Shown here: one piece after another, positions 1-9,775 of the stretch
Position numbering within the stretch: the stretch's first letter is position 1
How the letters are laid out: each line of letters begins with the position of its first letter
Source: Enterobacter sp. ENT03
GTDB taxonomy: Bacteria; Pseudomonadota; Gammaproteobacteria; Enterobacterales; Enterobacteriaceae
Length of the DNA: 64,000 nucleotides
Direction of reading: 5' to 3'
Assembly: GCF_019218745.1 (NCBI RefSeq)
Contig: NZ_JAHUXA010000017.1
Coordinates: 1 to 64,000, forward strand
Translations under genes and position numbers: made by a program
The notes under the pieces: model-generated
Database searches by the model: none
What the model saw: the letters and a program-made list of their open reading frames with translations, nothing else
What the model was told of the DNA's origin: nothing

Positions 1-1
1 T

Positions 2-118
2 CTGAGTCTGGCAGCGGCGATACTCAGGCACGAACCGGGAAAGGTAAGACGGATGAGTATAGTTAATGCGCTGAAAGTGCTGGGAAAAGAGTACAGTAAT
101 CTGGTCCTGAATAAATGA
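2..118 (+). CDS. C-terminal end of an unrecognised protein (cut by window start)
   Basis: An open frame runs from the first bases of the window to a TGA at 116-118 and gives a 38-residue tail ending in SNLVLNK. It contains an internal Met (MSIVNALKVLGK...), so a very short separate gene is also possible. The tail does not resemble the end of YjfF, the permease that precedes fbp in E. coli. I do not recognise the family, and the length is too short to assign a function. Confidence 0.3.
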   Translation: MSLAAAILRHEPGKVRRMSIVNALKVLGKEYSNLVLNK

Positions 119-147
119 CCAGATTACCGGGGATCCCTCAGCCCTGT

Positions 148-169
148 GGGAGAGGGTTAGGGTGAGGGG
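148..169. repeat. Short repeated element just downstream of fbp
   Basis: The 22 bases here recur exactly at 23343-23364. In both places the element lies a few bases after the stop codon of a minus-strand gene, fbp here and nrdD there. On the gene strand it reads CCCCTCACCCTAACCCTCTC. It may be a shared 3'-end element or an intergenic repeat of the REP type. Its function is not known to me. Confidence 0.6.
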
Positions 170-173
170 AAAA

Positions 174-1172
174 TTACGCGTCCGGGAACTCGCGCAGGAA
201 GCGCTCAACGTCATCCACCATATGCTCGTTGCCGACAAAGAACGGGCGACGCTGGTGCAGGCTTTCCGGCACGATGTCCAGAATTCGTTCTTTACCGTCA
301 CTCGCCTTGCCGCCAGCCTGTTCCGCCAGGAACGCCATCGGGTTACCCTCATACAGCAGACGCAGTTTCCCTTGCGGGTGGCTCGCGGTGCTCGGGTACA
401 GGTAGATGCCGCCTTTCAGCAGGTTACGGTGGAAATCGGCCACCAGAGAACCGATATAGCGCGAGGTATACGGGCGGTTAGTCGCCTGATCTTCTTCCTG
501 GCAGAACTTCAGATACTTCTTCACGCCCTGCGGGAATTTAATGTAGTTACCTTCGTTAATGGAGTAGGTGTTGCCCTTTTCCGGGAAGCGCATACGCTCC
601 TGGGAGAGGCAGAAGACGCCCAGTGACGGATCGTAGGTAAAGGCATGTACGCCGCAACCGGTGGTGTACACCAGCATGGTAGAGGAGCCGTAAACCACAT
701 AACCGGCGGCAACTTGTTTGTTGCCCGGTTGCAGGAAGTCTTCTTCAGTGACCGGTGTGCCTACGGGTGTGACGCGGCGGTAGATAGAGAAGATGGTCCC
801 GACAGATACGTTGACGTCGATGTTGGAAGAGCCGTCGAGCGGATCCATCAGCACCACATACTTCGCATGTTCGCACCCTTCGAAAACCACGATTTCGTCT
901 TCTTCTTCAGAGGCAATGCCCGCCACGATATCGCGTGCTTTAAGTGCGGCTTTCAGTTTTTCATTGGCGAACAGGTCGAGTTTTTGCTGCACCTCACCCT
1001 GCACGTTTTCGGCACCACTGGCACCCAGAATGTCAACCAGACCGGCTTTGTTAATATCCCGGTGGATGATCTTGGCACCCAGTTTTATCGCCGACAACAG
1101 AGACGTGAGCTCACCCGTAGCATGGGAAAACTCATGCTGCTTTTCAACGATAAATTCACCTAACGTTTTCAT
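174..1172 (-). CDS. fbp: Fructose-1,6-bisphosphatase class 1
   Basis: Hydrolyses fructose 1,6-bisphosphate to fructose 6-phosphate and phosphate, the controlling step of gluconeogenesis, in the cytosol. The 332-residue protein has the usual class 1 length. The metal-binding acidic run ASEEEDE is at about residues 87-93 and the signature DPLDGSS at 110-116. Near the C-terminus the substrate-binding segment [14 protein letters not shown] is present. The gene is transcribed away from mpl, with which it shares a 174-bp divergent promoter region, as in E. coli. The identification is firm. Confidence 0.98.
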   Translation of the reverse strand: MKTLGEFIVEKQHEFSHATGELTSLLSAIKLGAKIIHRDINKAGLVDILGASGAENVQGEVQQKLDLFANEKLKAALKARDIVAGIASEEEDEIVVFEGCEHAKYVVLMDPLDGSSNIDVNVSVGTIFSIYRRVTPVGTPVTEEDFLQPGNKQVAAGYVVYGSSTMLVYTTGCGVHAFTYDPSLGVFCLSQERMRFPEKGNTYSINEGNYIKFPQGVKKYLKFCQEEDQATNRPYTSRYIGSLVADFHRNLLKGGIYLYPSTASHPQGKLRLLYEGNPMAFLAEQAGGKASDGKERILDIVPESLHQRRPFFVGNEHMVDDVERFLREFPDA

Positions 1173-1346
1173 AACACTTCCCTACATTCAATGTGGAGTA
1201 AAGCGACTGCAACAATCTTAACAAAGTTTCAAAAGATTGCGCACAGGTGAATCGCGCCAGCAGGGTACGGAATATCCTGAAATGCATTTATCTGATCCCT
1301 GACATGTGGGTAAAATGTGCGCCAGATTAAAGAGGGATAACGACGT

Positions 1347-2729
1347 ATGCGCATTCATATATTGGGGATTTGTGGCACCTTCATGGGCGGACTGGCGATG
1401 CTGGCCCGATCTCTGGGTCACGAGGTAACGGGTTCGGACGCCAATGTGTATCCGCCAATGAGCACGCTTTTAGCCGATCAAGGGATTGCGTTAATTCAGG
1501 GCTATGACCCTTCCCAGCTCGATAACGCCCCGGATCTGGTGATCATTGGCAACGCCATGACGCGCGGCAATCCGTGTGTGGAAGCGGTGCTGGAAAAGAA
1601 CATTCCGTACCTGTCTGGCCCGCAATGGCTGCACGATTTCGTGCTGCGCGACCGTTGGGTGCTGGCGGTGGCCGGTACGCACGGCAAAACCACTACGGCG
1701 GGTATGGCGACCTGGATCCTTGAGGTCTGCGGCTACAAGCCGGGCTTTGTAATCGGCGGTGTACCGGGCAACTTCGACGTTTCCGCGCGTCTGGGTGAAA
1801 GCCCGTTTTTCGTCATCGAAGCCGACGAATATGACTGCGCCTTCTTCGACAAGCGTTCCAAATTCGTGCACTACTGCCCGCGTACACTGATCCTCAACAA
1901 CCTTGAGTTTGATCATGCGGACATCTTCGACGATCTGAAAGCGATCCAGAAGCAGTTCCACCACCTGGTGCGGATCGTGCCGGGGCAGGGCAAAATCATC
2001 TGGCCGGAAAATGACATCAATCTGAAACAGACGATGGCGATGGGCTGCTGGAGCGAGCAGGAACTGGTGGGCGAGCAGGGCCACTGGCAGGCGAAAAAGC
2101 TGACCACGGATGCCTCCGAATGGGAAGTGTGGCTCGACGGCGAAAGCGTGGGCCGCGTGAAGTGGGAACTGGTTGGCGAACACAACATGCATAACGGCCT
2201 GATGGCGATTGCTGCGGCGCGTCATGTGGGGGTTGCCCCCGCGGATGCAGCCAATGCGCTGGGATCGTTCATTAACGCCCGCCGCCGTCTGGAGCTGCGC
2301 GGCGAAGCCAACGGCGTGACGGTATATGACGATTTCGCTCATCATCCGACGGCGATCCTTGCCACGCTTGCCGCGCTGCGCGGAAAAGTGGGCGGCACCG
2401 CGCGCATTCTCGCCGTGCTGGAGCCGCGCTCTAACACGATGAAAATGGGCATCTGCAAAGATGATTTAGCGCCGTCGCTGGGACGTGCCGATGAAGTGTT
2501 CCTGCTTCAGCCGCAGCATATTCCGTGGCAGGTTGCCGAAGTCGCGGAAGCTTGCGTTCAGCCTGCGCACTGGCATGCAGATGTAGATACGCTGGCAGAG
2601 ATGGTGGTGAAAACCGCGCAGCCGGGGGATCATATTCTGGTGATGAGTAACGGCGGGTTTGGGGGTATTCATCAGAAACTGCTGGACGGATTAGCGAAGA
2701 AAGCGGCGGCGGCTGCAGAGCCGGTGTAA
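1347..2729 (+). CDS. mpl: UDP-MurNAc:L-Ala-gamma-D-Glu-meso-DAP ligase, murein recycling
   Basis: Joins the recycled tripeptide L-Ala-gamma-D-Glu-meso-DAP to UDP-N-acetylmuramic acid, returning cell-wall peptide to peptidoglycan synthesis. The protein has 460 residues and starts with MRIHILGICGTFMGG, the Rossmann-like N-terminal domain of Mur ligases. The ATP P-loop GTHGKTTT is at 110-117, and later motifs include VIEADEYD and the C-terminal domain entry YDDFAHHPTA. It differs from MurC by overall match to Mpl and by its place next to fbp. REP-like palindromes follow the stop codon. Confidence 0.97.
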   Translation: MRIHILGICGTFMGGLAMLARSLGHEVTGSDANVYPPMSTLLADQGIALIQGYDPSQLDNAPDLVIIGNAMTRGNPCVEAVLEKNIPYLSGPQWLHDFVLRDRWVLAVAGTHGKTTTAGMATWILEVCGYKPGFVIGGVPGNFDVSARLGESPFFVIEADEYDCAFFDKRSKFVHYCPRTLILNNLEFDHADIFDDLKAIQKQFHHLVRIVPGQGKIIWPENDINLKQTMAMGCWSEQELVGEQGHWQAKKLTTDASEWEVWLDGESVGRVKWELVGEHNMHNGLMAIAAARHVGVAPADAANALGSFINARRRLELRGEANGVTVYDDFAHHPTAILATLAALRGKVGGTARILAVLEPRSNTMKMGICKDDLAPSLGRADEVFLLQPQHIPWQVAEVAEACVQPAHWHADVDTLAEMVVKTAQPGDHILVMSNGGFGGIHQKLLDGLAKKAAAAAEPV

Positions 2730-2735
2730 AACAGC

Positions 2736-2885
2736 GCCCGGTGGCGCTTCGCTTACCGGGCCTACAAAACCGTAAAACCGGGAACCGTAGGCCGGGTAAG
2801 GCGTAAGCCGCCACCCGGCAAAACGTTCAACGCCACCCGGCAAAACGATTACCACCGCCCGGCAAAACGTTCACCGCCATCCGGC
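2736..2885. repeat. REP-like palindromic cluster between mpl and yjgA
   Basis: The convergent gap between mpl and yjgA holds a palindromic unit around GCTTACCGGGCCTAC, an inverted partner containing GTAGGCCGGGTAAGGCGTAA, and then three short degenerate copies ending in ACCCGGC, GCCCGGC and ATCCGGC, each followed or preceded by aaaacg. This is the arrangement of a BIME-type mosaic at the 3' ends of converging genes. It could stabilise transcript ends or block read-through. Confidence 0.75.
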
Positions 2886-2892
2886 CTTACTC

Positions 2893-3447
2893 TTACTCCG
2901 CGTCGGCTTCCGCCAGCTCGCGCAGGTACTGGAAAATCAGACGCGCAGACTTCGGCGCTTTATTCCCTTCTTTCTCTTTCTGGGCATTGCGGATCAGCGA
3001 ACGCAACTGCTGGCGGTCGGCATGCGGCCACAGGTTCAGCACGTCCGGTACGGCATCATCACCTTCTTCAATCAGACGATCGCGGATATGTTCCAGCTTG
3101 TGGAAAAACGCGACCTGCTGGTTGTGGCGGTTTTTCAGCTTATCCAGCGCCTGGCGGATCGGATCCACATCGCGCTGACGCAACATTTTGCCGATCAGCT
3201 GCATCTGGCGGCGACGGCCTTCCTTCTTGATACGCTGCGCCAGTTCAATGGCGGCGCGCAGATCGTCATCCAGCGGGATTTTGTCGAGGGCGTTTTTGCC
3301 CAGATCAACCATTTCCGCGCCGAGGCGTTTTAATTCTTCGGCATCACGCTTAATTTCACTTTTACTGACCCAGATGATCTCATCATCTTCATCGTCTACA
3401 TCATCACCGGGCACGTCGTCGAGCCAGTCTTCGGGCTGCTTGGTCAT
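2893..3447 (-). CDS. darP: Ribosome biogenesis factor DarP (YjgA)
   Basis: The YjgA/DarP family associates with pre-50S ribosomal particles. The protein has 184 residues from the start [14 protein letters not shown], is rich in acidic residues at the N-terminus (DDEDDE) and in Lys/Arg afterwards, and contains no membrane segment. The start at 3447 is chosen because AAGGAACC lies at the right distance upstream and the E. coli protein begins with the same residues. An upstream in-frame Met at 3495 lacks this support. It is divergent from pmbA. Confidence 0.95.
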   Translation of the reverse strand: MTKQPEDWLDDVPGDDVDDEDDEIIWVSKSEIKRDAEELKRLGAEMVDLGKNALDKIPLDDDLRAAIELAQRIKKEGRRRQMQLIGKMLRQRDVDPIRQALDKLKNRHNQQVAFFHKLEHIRDRLIEEGDDAVPDVLNLWPHADRQQLRSLIRNAQKEKEGNKAPKSARLIFQYLRELAEADAE

Positions 3448-3541
3448 CTCAGGTTCCTTAAAAAAGAGGCTAATACTAACACCCTGGGAGCACACTGAGA
3501 ATGGGTTCTCTGTTAGACTTCTTTGAAACTCCCCTTACATT

Positions 3542-4894
3542 ATGGCATTGGCGATGAAAGTAATCACACAAGTTGCAGAGCAACGCAAAGCTCTGGAAGA
3601 AGCCGTCTCCACCGCACTGGGTTTAGCCGCTGGCAAATCGGATGGCGCGGAAGTGTCGGTATCGAAGACAACCGGCATTGGCGTGAGCACCCGTTACGGT
3701 GAGGTGGAGAACGTTGAATTTAACAGCGATGGTGCGCTGGGCATCACCGTTTATCATCAGAATCGCAAAGGCAGCGCCTCGTCCACCGACTTAAGCCCGG
3801 ACGCCATCGCGCGCACCGTGCAGGCGGCGCTGGACATCGCGCGTTACACCTCGCCGGATCCCTATGCCGGCGTGGCTGATAAAGAGCTGCTGGCCTTTGA
3901 TGCGCCGGATTTAGATCTGTTCCATCCGGCCGAGATCACCCCGGATGAGGCGATTGCCTTTGCCGCGCGCGCAGAACAGGCCTCTCTCGCCGTTGACAAG
4001 CGCATCACCAACACCGAAGGCGGCAGCTTCAACAGTCACTACGGTATTCGCGTGTTTGGTAACAGTCACGGCATGCTGCAAAGCTACTGCTCCAGCCGTC
4101 ACTCGCTCTCCAGCAGCGTAATTGCTGAAGAGAATGGCGATATGGAGCGTGACTACGCCTACACCATCGGGCGCGCGTTAGGCGATCTGCAATCCCCGGA
4201 ATGGGTCGGCGCGGAATGCGCAAAACGCACGCTCTCCCGCCTCTCCCCGCGCAAACTCTCCACCATGAAAGCGCCGGTTATTTTCGCCAATGAAGTGGCG
4301 ACCGGGTTGTTTGGTCACCTGGTGGGAGCCATTGCCGGTGGCGCGGTGTACCGCAAATCCACCTTCCTGCTGGATTACCTCGGCAAGCAAATTCTGCCGG
4401 AATGGCTGACCATTGATGAGCATCCGCATCTGCTGAAAGGCCTTGCCTCGACGCCGTTCGACAGCGAAGGCGTGCGCACGGAACGCCGTGAAATCATTAA
4501 AGACGGCATTCTGACCCAGTGGCTGCTGACCAGCTATTCCGCGCGCAAACTGGGGCTGAAAAGCACCGGGCACGCGGGCGGCATCCACAACTGGCGCATT
4601 GCTGGTCGCGGCCTCAGCTTTGAGCAACTGCTTAAAGAGATGGGCACCGGGCTGGTGGTCACCGAGCTGATGGGGCAGGGCGTAAGCGGCATTACCGGGG
4701 ATTACTCCCGTGGTGCGGCGGGCTTCTGGGTCGAGAACGGTGAAATCCAGTATCCGGTAAGCGAAATCACTATTGCGGGCAACCTCAAAGACATGTGGCG
4801 CAATATTGTTACTATTGGTGACGATATTGAAACACGCAGCAACATTCAGTGTGGTTCAGTGCTGTTGCCGGAAATGAAAATCGCCGGTCAGTAA
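3542..4894 (+). CDS. pmbA: TldE/PmbA subunit of the TldD-TldE metalloprotease
   Basis: The partner subunit of the TldD/TldE protease, which removes the leader from microcin B17 and takes part in CcdA antitoxin turnover. The catalytic zinc site is carried by TldD, encoded elsewhere. The 450-residue protein matches E. coli PmbA from MALAMKV onward, including the [20 protein letters not shown] stretch. It is cytosolic, with no signal peptide. cybC follows 55 bp downstream, with a small hairpin in the gap. Confidence 0.96.
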   Translation: MALAMKVITQVAEQRKALEEAVSTALGLAAGKSDGAEVSVSKTTGIGVSTRYGEVENVEFNSDGALGITVYHQNRKGSASSTDLSPDAIARTVQAALDIARYTSPDPYAGVADKELLAFDAPDLDLFHPAEITPDEAIAFAARAEQASLAVDKRITNTEGGSFNSHYGIRVFGNSHGMLQSYCSSRHSLSSSVIAEENGDMERDYAYTIGRALGDLQSPEWVGAECAKRTLSRLSPRKLSTMKAPVIFANEVATGLFGHLVGAIAGGAVYRKSTFLLDYLGKQILPEWLTIDEHPHLLKGLASTPFDSEGVRTERREIIKDGILTQWLLTSYSARKLGLKSTGHAGGIHNWRIAGRGLSFEQLLKEMGTGLVVTELMGQGVSGITGDYSRGAAGFWVENGEIQYPVSEITIAGNLKDMWRNIVTIGDDIETRSNIQCGSVLLPEMKIAGQ

Positions 4895-4900
4895 ACAAAA

Positions 4901-4920
4901 GGGCGCGACCTGCTGCGCCC
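4901..4920. other. Small GC-rich hairpin between pmbA and cybC
   Basis: GGGCGC at 4901-4906 pairs perfectly with GCGCCC at 4915-4920 around an 8-base loop. On the plus strand it is followed by gatctaaaaa rather than a T run, so it is a poor terminator in that direction. It could slow transcription or protect the pmbA 3' end. Confidence 0.4.
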
Positions 4921-4949
4921 GATCTAAAAACAAAAATGGAAGCAAACTG

Positions 4950-5339
4950 ATGCGTAAAACACTCTTAGCAATGTTAGCCGTTTCGTCCCTGGTGATGGCC
5001 TCTTCTGCTGTTTTTGCAGCGGATCTTGAAGAGGATATGGAGACGCTTGGTGAGAATCTGAAAGTCGTACAAACCACCGATAACGCCGCAGATATGAAAG
5101 CTGCGTTAACCAAAATGCGCACCGCTGCGCTGGACGCGCAAAAAGCAACACCGCCAAAAATGGAAGATAAAGCGGCTGACAGCCCGGAAATGAAAGAGTA
5201 CCGCCACGGTTTTGATATTCTCGTCGGTCAGATTGACGGCGCGATGAAACTGGCAAACGAAGGCAAGGTAAAAGAAGCACAGGCCGCTGCCGAAGAGATT
5301 AAAACCACCCGCAATAACTATCACAAAAAATTCCGCTAA
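4950..5339 (+). CDS. cybC: Soluble cytochrome b562
   Basis: A periplasmic four-helix-bundle b-type haem protein whose physiological partner is not established. The 129-residue precursor has a cleavable signal peptide ending at about residue 23 (SSAVFA), leaving a 106-residue mature form beginning ADLEEDM. The two axial haem ligands are present: Met7 of the mature form and His102 in the C-terminal NYHKKFR. The gene is intact, unlike in some E. coli K-12 annotations. A stable stem-loop follows the stop. Confidence 0.95.
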   Translation: MRKTLLAMLAVSSLVMASSAVFAADLEEDMETLGENLKVVQTTDNAADMKAALTKMRTAALDAQKATPPKMEDKAADSPEMKEYRHGFDILVGQIDGAMKLANEGKVKEAQAAAEEIKTTRNNYHKKFR

Positions 5340-5349
5340 ATGATCTACC

Positions 5350-5377
5350 GGCCCGACTGCCGCCTGGCGGTTGGGCC
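5350..5377 (+). terminator. Stem-loop after cybC
   Basis: A 12-bp stem with two wobble pairs joins ggcccgactgcc to ggcggttgggcc around a GCCT loop, 10 bases after the cybC stop. No clear T run follows, so it may be a weak or factor-assisted terminator. Confidence 0.5.
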
Positions 5378-5756
5378 TGATTGCATCTCCCCCTCCGGAA
5401 ATACTTCTGCTTAACGAATTAATGAATATAAATAAAACGAGCTTCAAATAATTTCAATTTCAGGACAAACTTCCTGTTGCTTTTTAATAAGTATTATGTT
5501 TATATCTTTTCGCCTTTCTAATTTAATTGTTAGCGTAATCATCTAAGATTAATTTAAATTTACTAATCTTAACTTTAAGTTAAAGTAATTTGCATAACTC
5601 ATATCCCCTCCCAATAATACCCCTCTATCAATTGTGTTGAAACTTATCGATTAGCGGTAAAACCTGTAGGTTTTCTGCAATTTTTCGATTTATTTATTAT
5701 GCAATTGATATGAGTGGACAAATAAATGGAATGATTATTGGAGGTTAGAGGGAATT
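5378..5756. promoter_or_regulatory. AT-rich control region of the fimbrial operon
   Basis: About 380 bp without a gene, much richer in A and T than the flanking backbone. It contains nested inverted repeats: AAGATTA at 5545-5551 with TAATCTT at 5564-5570, TTAACTT-T-AAGTTAA at 5569-5583, and AAAACCT-GT-AGGTTTT at 5659-5674. These may be protein-binding sites or structures in a long leader. Such AT-rich DNA is a usual H-NS target, but that is inference. No invertase gene or long flanking inverted repeat pair is visible, so a phase switch is not supported. Confidence 0.45.
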
Positions 5757-6368
5757 ATGCGCAATTCATTATCAAAAATTTCGCAGGTCGTTGTGCTTGC
5801 GTCTGCTGGCCTGGTTGCAGGGAATGCACTGGCGAGCGATGGTCAAATCCACCTGGTTGGCGGCGTTGACGACACAACCTGTGCAGACGTCAGCATCAAT
5901 GGTGGCAGTTCTTCAGCGATGTATATTATTCCTCACATCCGCAAAACTGAACTGACGGAAACCGTGACCGGGCCTAACGGTGATTTCAAGGCATCCGTGA
6001 ATAAACGCGATATTGAAATTACGCTGAAAGGCTGTCCGGCAGGTAAAAAAGTCGCGGTCAGCTTCGACCAGGCGGGCTATGCCGCAGTGCCAGCATCTGC
6101 AACGTATCGTAATACCATGCTGGATTCAGCCGATCAAATGGCAACGGCGACCAAAGGTGTTCAGATTGGTTTTACAAAGGTAGGCGGCACCCGGCTTCTG
6201 ATGGGTAAGGGCGCTGACGTTATTCCCGCTGAAGATTATAAAGATGCTTCAGCCACCGGCGTAAAATATAACTTTGAAACGCGCTATGTTTTAACTGCAG
6301 GGAATGTGGCCGATGTTACTCCTGGCCAGCTCGAAACCGTGGCAACCTTTACTGTAGCTTATATTTAA
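5757..6368 (+). CDS. Major fimbrial subunit (chaperone-usher type)
   Basis: A 203-residue secreted pilin. A signal peptide ends near residue 26 (NALA/SDG). The mature part begins with a beta-strand-rich region, has the Cys pair of type-1-like pilins (TTCADVS and KGCPAGK), and ends in an aromatic-containing beta strand (TFTVAYI) suited to donor-strand exchange. It is first in the operon and is followed by a hairpin before the chaperone gene, both typical of the most abundant subunit. I do not recognise a named fimbrial type. Confidence 0.85.
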   Translation: MRNSLSKISQVVVLASAGLVAGNALASDGQIHLVGGVDDTTCADVSINGGSSSAMYIIPHIRKTELTETVTGPNGDFKASVNKRDIEITLKGCPAGKKVAVSFDQAGYAAVPASATYRNTMLDSADQMATATKGVQIGFTKVGGTRLLMGKGADVIPAEDYKDASATGVKYNFETRYVLTAGNVADVTPGQLETVATFTVAYI

Positions 6369-6377
6369 GTCATGTCT

Positions 6378-6400
6378 AAACGGCAGCCAGCCTGCCGTTT
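6378..6400 (+). other. Intercistronic hairpin after the pilin gene
   Basis: AAACGGCAG and CTGCCGTTT form a perfect 9-bp stem around a 5-base loop, followed by atttt. Its place between pilin and chaperone suggests partial termination or mRNA stabilisation that favours the major subunit. Confidence 0.6.
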
Positions 6401-6419
6401 ATTTTCAAGGAATGAAAAT

Positions 6420-7127
6420 ATGTCCCGCAAATTACTTTCTGGCGTTGCTTTCGCGGCGCTGGCATTGAGTTCATCAGCTTTTGCTGATGTGGTTATTAAT
6501 TCAACCCGCGTTATTTATAAAGCGAGTGACAAAGAAGTCAACGTTCGTCTGACCAATGAAGGTAAGCGCCCGTTGCTGGTACAGTCCTGGCTTGATGATG
6601 GTCGCGCGTCAGAATCCCCGGAAAATATTGATCTGCCCTTTATTCTGACGCCGCCCGTTTCGCGTATCGACAGTAAAAAAGGCCAAACGCTGCGTATTGC
6701 ACAAATGGACGCAAATCTGGCAAAAGATCGCGAAACCATTTATTACCTTAACGTCCTGGAAGTCCCTCCTAAATCGAAAAAAGCGGAAGAAAATACCAAT
6801 AAATTACAACTCGCTTTTCGTACCCGCATCAAAATGTTTTACCGGCCAGATAATTTGCCGATTAAACCAGAAAATGCCGCCGCCAAAGTGGACTGGCAGG
6901 TTGAGAATGGTGAATTAGTGGCAAAAAATAATAGTCCCTATTACGTGACGTTCAGCACGGTCAACGTCAATAACAATGCCGCTAATTCAAACATGGTTGC
7001 GCCGTTTTCCAGTGAAAAGTTCACCTTTCAAAATAAATCTTATAAACCTTCTGCGGGCGCACAGTTGAAGTACAGCTTTATCTCAGATTTCGGCAATGAT
7101 GTAGAGGGCACCGCTGTCATTAAATAA
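6420..7127 (+). CDS. Periplasmic fimbrial chaperone (PapD family)
   Basis: Escorts pilin subunits through the periplasm by donor-strand complementation and delivers them to the usher. The 235-residue precursor starts at MSRKLLSG, which has AAGGAA upstream at about 6407-6412; an earlier in-frame Met at 6372 is only four bases after the pilin stop and lies in the hairpin. The signal peptide ends near residue 22. Family features are the N-terminal strand with Arg (STRVIY) and the Lys of the subunit-anchoring site in TRIKMFYRP. Length is normal for the family. Confidence 0.92.
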   Translation: MSRKLLSGVAFAALALSSSAFADVVINSTRVIYKASDKEVNVRLTNEGKRPLLVQSWLDDGRASESPENIDLPFILTPPVSRIDSKKGQTLRIAQMDANLAKDRETIYYLNVLEVPPKSKKAEENTNKLQLAFRTRIKMFYRPDNLPIKPENAAAKVDWQVENGELVAKNNSPYYVTFSTVNVNNNAANSNMVAPFSSEKFTFQNKSYKPSAGAQLKYSFISDFGNDVEGTAVIK

Positions 7128-7163
7128 GGCCCGGCAGTAAACGGATTGCGTGGGATTTATTAA

Positions 7164-9728
7164 ATGGAAATCAAAGGAATGAAAAAAAGCTTTCAGCTCT
7201 CGCTGATCATGCATGCCATGTTAGTAATGGGTATGTCTTGCAGCGCGTATGCAACAGAAAGCCAGGAAAATACCGAAGCGACGGAAGATGAAGAAGTCGA
7301 ATTCAATAATGTTTTCCTGTCTAAACAACCTATTGATGTCAGCCGTTTTTCGAAAGGTAACCCCGTAATTGCAGGGAAATACTCGGCGACGGTAACGTTA
7401 AATGACAAAGAACGGGGTAAATTTGATATTGAGTTCAAAGAAAACCCTAAAGAGCCATTACGGGCGATCCCTTGTCTTAATGTCAAAACCTTAATTGCGC
7501 TGGGTATCGATCTTAAGGCGATCGATTACTCCGCGGAGTCTGAGGATGAGAGCGCCTGTAAACCCTTGCCGGAATTGATCCCCCAGGCCTCCTGGAAGAT
7601 GGATATTAACGAGCAGCGACTGAATGTGAAGGTCCCCCAGGTGCTGGTGAGCGAGCAGCGCGACGATGTCGTACCGGAAACCCTGTGGGAAGACGGGATG
7701 ACGGCGGCCTTTGCCAGCTACAACGCCAACTACTACCACTCCAGCTACAGCGGCATTAAATCCGACAGCGGCTGGGTGGGGATTGACGGCGGGCTTAACG
7801 TGCTCGGCTGGCGCGCGCGAGTGCGCGGCGACGCCAACTACAGCGAGGAAGAGGGCACAACGTTTGACAGCTCGAACCTGTACGTCGAGCACGATGTCGC
7901 CCGCCTGAAATCGCAACTGCGCGTGGGCGAAATCTACAGCAGCAGTACCTTTTTTGATGCTTTTCCGTTGCGCGGCGTGACGCTCTCCAGCGACACACGC
8001 ATGTTGCCGGATTCCATGAACGCTTTTCGCCCGGTGATCCGTGGCGTGGCCGAGTCGAATGCGAAGGTAACCATCAAGCAGGCCGGGCAAAAAATTCTGG
8101 AAACAACGGTGCCGCCCGGTGCGTTTGCCATTGATAACTACAACCCGATCAGTACCTCCGAGCAGCTTGACGTCACCATCGAGGAAGCTGATGGACGTAC
8201 CCGCCAACTGGCTATCCCCTATAACGGTGGCGGGCAGCTTTTATACCCCGGCGTGAGTGTGTACTCGCTGGCTTACGGTGAGTATGACGGCTATACAACA
8301 GGCGACAAGCCGTTGGTGGCACAGGGCACCTGGCAGTACGGCGTGAACAACTTTTTCTCGGTGTATTCAGGCGCTGAATACATGACGGACTATTACGCGG
8401 CGATTTTCGGGGTGGCGCTGAATACGCCCGTCGGTGCGGTGTCGCTGGATGCTACCCACTCCAGCATGGACGGGCGCGACGGTAAAAAGCAGGGGCAAAG
8501 CTACGGCATCACCTATAACAGCTTTATTAACCCGACGAATACCAGCTTTAACATCACCGCCTATCGCTATTCCACGAAGGACTATTACACCCTGAGTGAA
8601 GCGGTCGATAGCCTCAATGAAACGGAGTGGTACGACAGAGAAGACCGCCTGAAATCCCGTTTTCAGCTCAGTGTCAGCCAGGCGCTGGAAGAAGGATGGG
8701 GCTCGTTTTACACCACCGCCACGCTCGCTGAATACTGGCAGAGCAGCAGAAAGGAAAAGAGTTATCAACTGGGCTACAGCAATAATATTGGTCGGGTGGG
8801 GTACAGTATTTCGGTGAACCGTTATTACACCGAGGATAACGAGAAAGACGATCAGCTTTATCTCTCACTATCTATACCGCTGGGTAATGCGGCTAGCGCG
8901 GATGAGACACCGCTGTTTAACTACCTCAACACCAGCTACACCACTGATAACGATCACAACAGCAGTCTTAACACCTCGGCATCGGGTTATAACCAGAATG
9001 CGAACCTGAACTACGGGGTGAATGCGAATTACCGTAAAAGCAATGGCAGCAGTGATAGTGAAGTTGAAAATATTGGCGGCAACATCTCGTGGGATAACCG
9101 CTATGGCACACTCGGGGCGAATGTATCTTCCAGCACTGACGATAGCAGTCAATTATCGTTGACCGCCAGTGGCGGCATCCTGGTGCACAGCGGGGGTATT
9201 ACCTTCGGGAAAACCATCAGCGGCGACAGTCCAGTGGCGTTAATTGAGGCCAAAGGCGCAAAAGGCGCCCAGGCACAAAACGATCCCAGCGTGCGAATTA
9301 ATAATGCGGGGTATGCTTATATTTCAAATTTATCAGCTTACCATTTTAATGAAGTGGGCATCGACCCGGCCAAAATGGAAGCCGATACGGAATTGAAGCA
9401 AACCTCAACCAAAGTGGTACCAAGAGCAGGCGCGATTATTTATGTGCCGTTCGAAACTGACGATCGACGCTCTGTACTTTTCCGCCTGAAAATGGCCAGC
9501 GGAAAAAATATTCCGATGGGTGCTGAGATTTACAGCAAGGATAATGCCGTCGGTTATGTCGGGCAAAGTAGCAGGGCGTTCACCCGTGGCGTGGAACAGT
9601 CTGGCGTATTATCTGTGATATGGGGAAATAAACCTGAAGAACAATGCCGGTTCAGCTATGAAATTCCCGTGGCGGTGGATGATGTGACGCAACAGACATT
9701 GTCGATAGATAATGTGATATGCAAATAA
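7164..9728 (+). CDS. Outer-membrane fimbrial usher
   Basis: Forms the outer-membrane pore through which the fimbria is assembled. The 854-residue precursor has a signal peptide, an N-terminal periplasmic domain (from FNNVFLSKQP, about residues 48-150), a long beta-barrel region with the plug-domain motif ETTVPPGAFAIDNYNP, and a C-terminal domain ending in two Cys (EEQCRFSY and NVICK). A second possible start, MKKSFQ at 7179, would give a shorter signal peptide. The central part is more GC-rich than its ends, giving a mosaic look. The next gene begins 47 bases after the stop. Confidence 0.93.
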   Translation: MEIKGMKKSFQLSLIMHAMLVMGMSCSAYATESQENTEATEDEEVEFNNVFLSKQPIDVSRFSKGNPVIAGKYSATVTLNDKERGKFDIEFKENPKEPLRAIPCLNVKTLIALGIDLKAIDYSAESEDESACKPLPELIPQASWKMDINEQRLNVKVPQVLVSEQRDDVVPETLWEDGMTAAFASYNANYYHSSYSGIKSDSGWVGIDGGLNVLGWRARVRGDANYSEEEGTTFDSSNLYVEHDVARLKSQLRVGEIYSSSTFFDAFPLRGVTLSSDTRMLPDSMNAFRPVIRGVAESNAKVTIKQAGQKILETTVPPGAFAIDNYNPISTSEQLDVTIEEADGRTRQLAIPYNGGGQLLYPGVSVYSLAYGEYDGYTTGDKPLVAQGTWQYGVNNFFSVYSGAEYMTDYYAAIFGVALNTPVGAVSLDATHSSMDGRDGKKQGQSYGITYNSFINPTNTSFNITAYRYSTKDYYTLSEAVDSLNETEWYDREDRLKSRFQLSVSQALEEGWGSFYTTATLAEYWQSSRKEKSYQLGYSNNIGRVGYSISVNRYYTEDNEKDDQLYLSLSIPLGNAASADETPLFNYLNTSYTTDNDHNSSLNTSASGYNQNANLNYGVNANYRKSNGSSDSEVENIGGNISWDNRYGTLGANVSSSTDDSSQLSLTASGGILVHSGGITFGKTISGDSPVALIEAKGAKGAQAQNDPSVRINNAGYAYISNLSAYHFNEVGIDPAKMEADTELKQTSTKVVPRAGAIIYVPFETDDRRSVLFRLKMASGKNIPMGAEIYSKDNAVGYVGQSSRAFTRGVEQSGVLSVIWGNKPEEQCRFSYEIPVAVDDVTQQTLSIDNVICK

Positions 9729-9775
9729 CACAAGGGCGATTATGCGCCGTGTTTTTATTAAAAAGGAGTTTGATT

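Noticed and set aside
2-118. Reading the left-edge fragment as the end of yjfF or of a transposase.
   Set aside because: The tail does not match the YjfF C-terminus as I know it, and no transposase signature or terminal inverted repeat can be shown in 38 residues.
5378-5756. Invertible phase-variation switch before the fimbrial operon.
   Set aside because: The inverted repeats are short and close together, and no FimB/FimE-type recombinase gene is present in the window.
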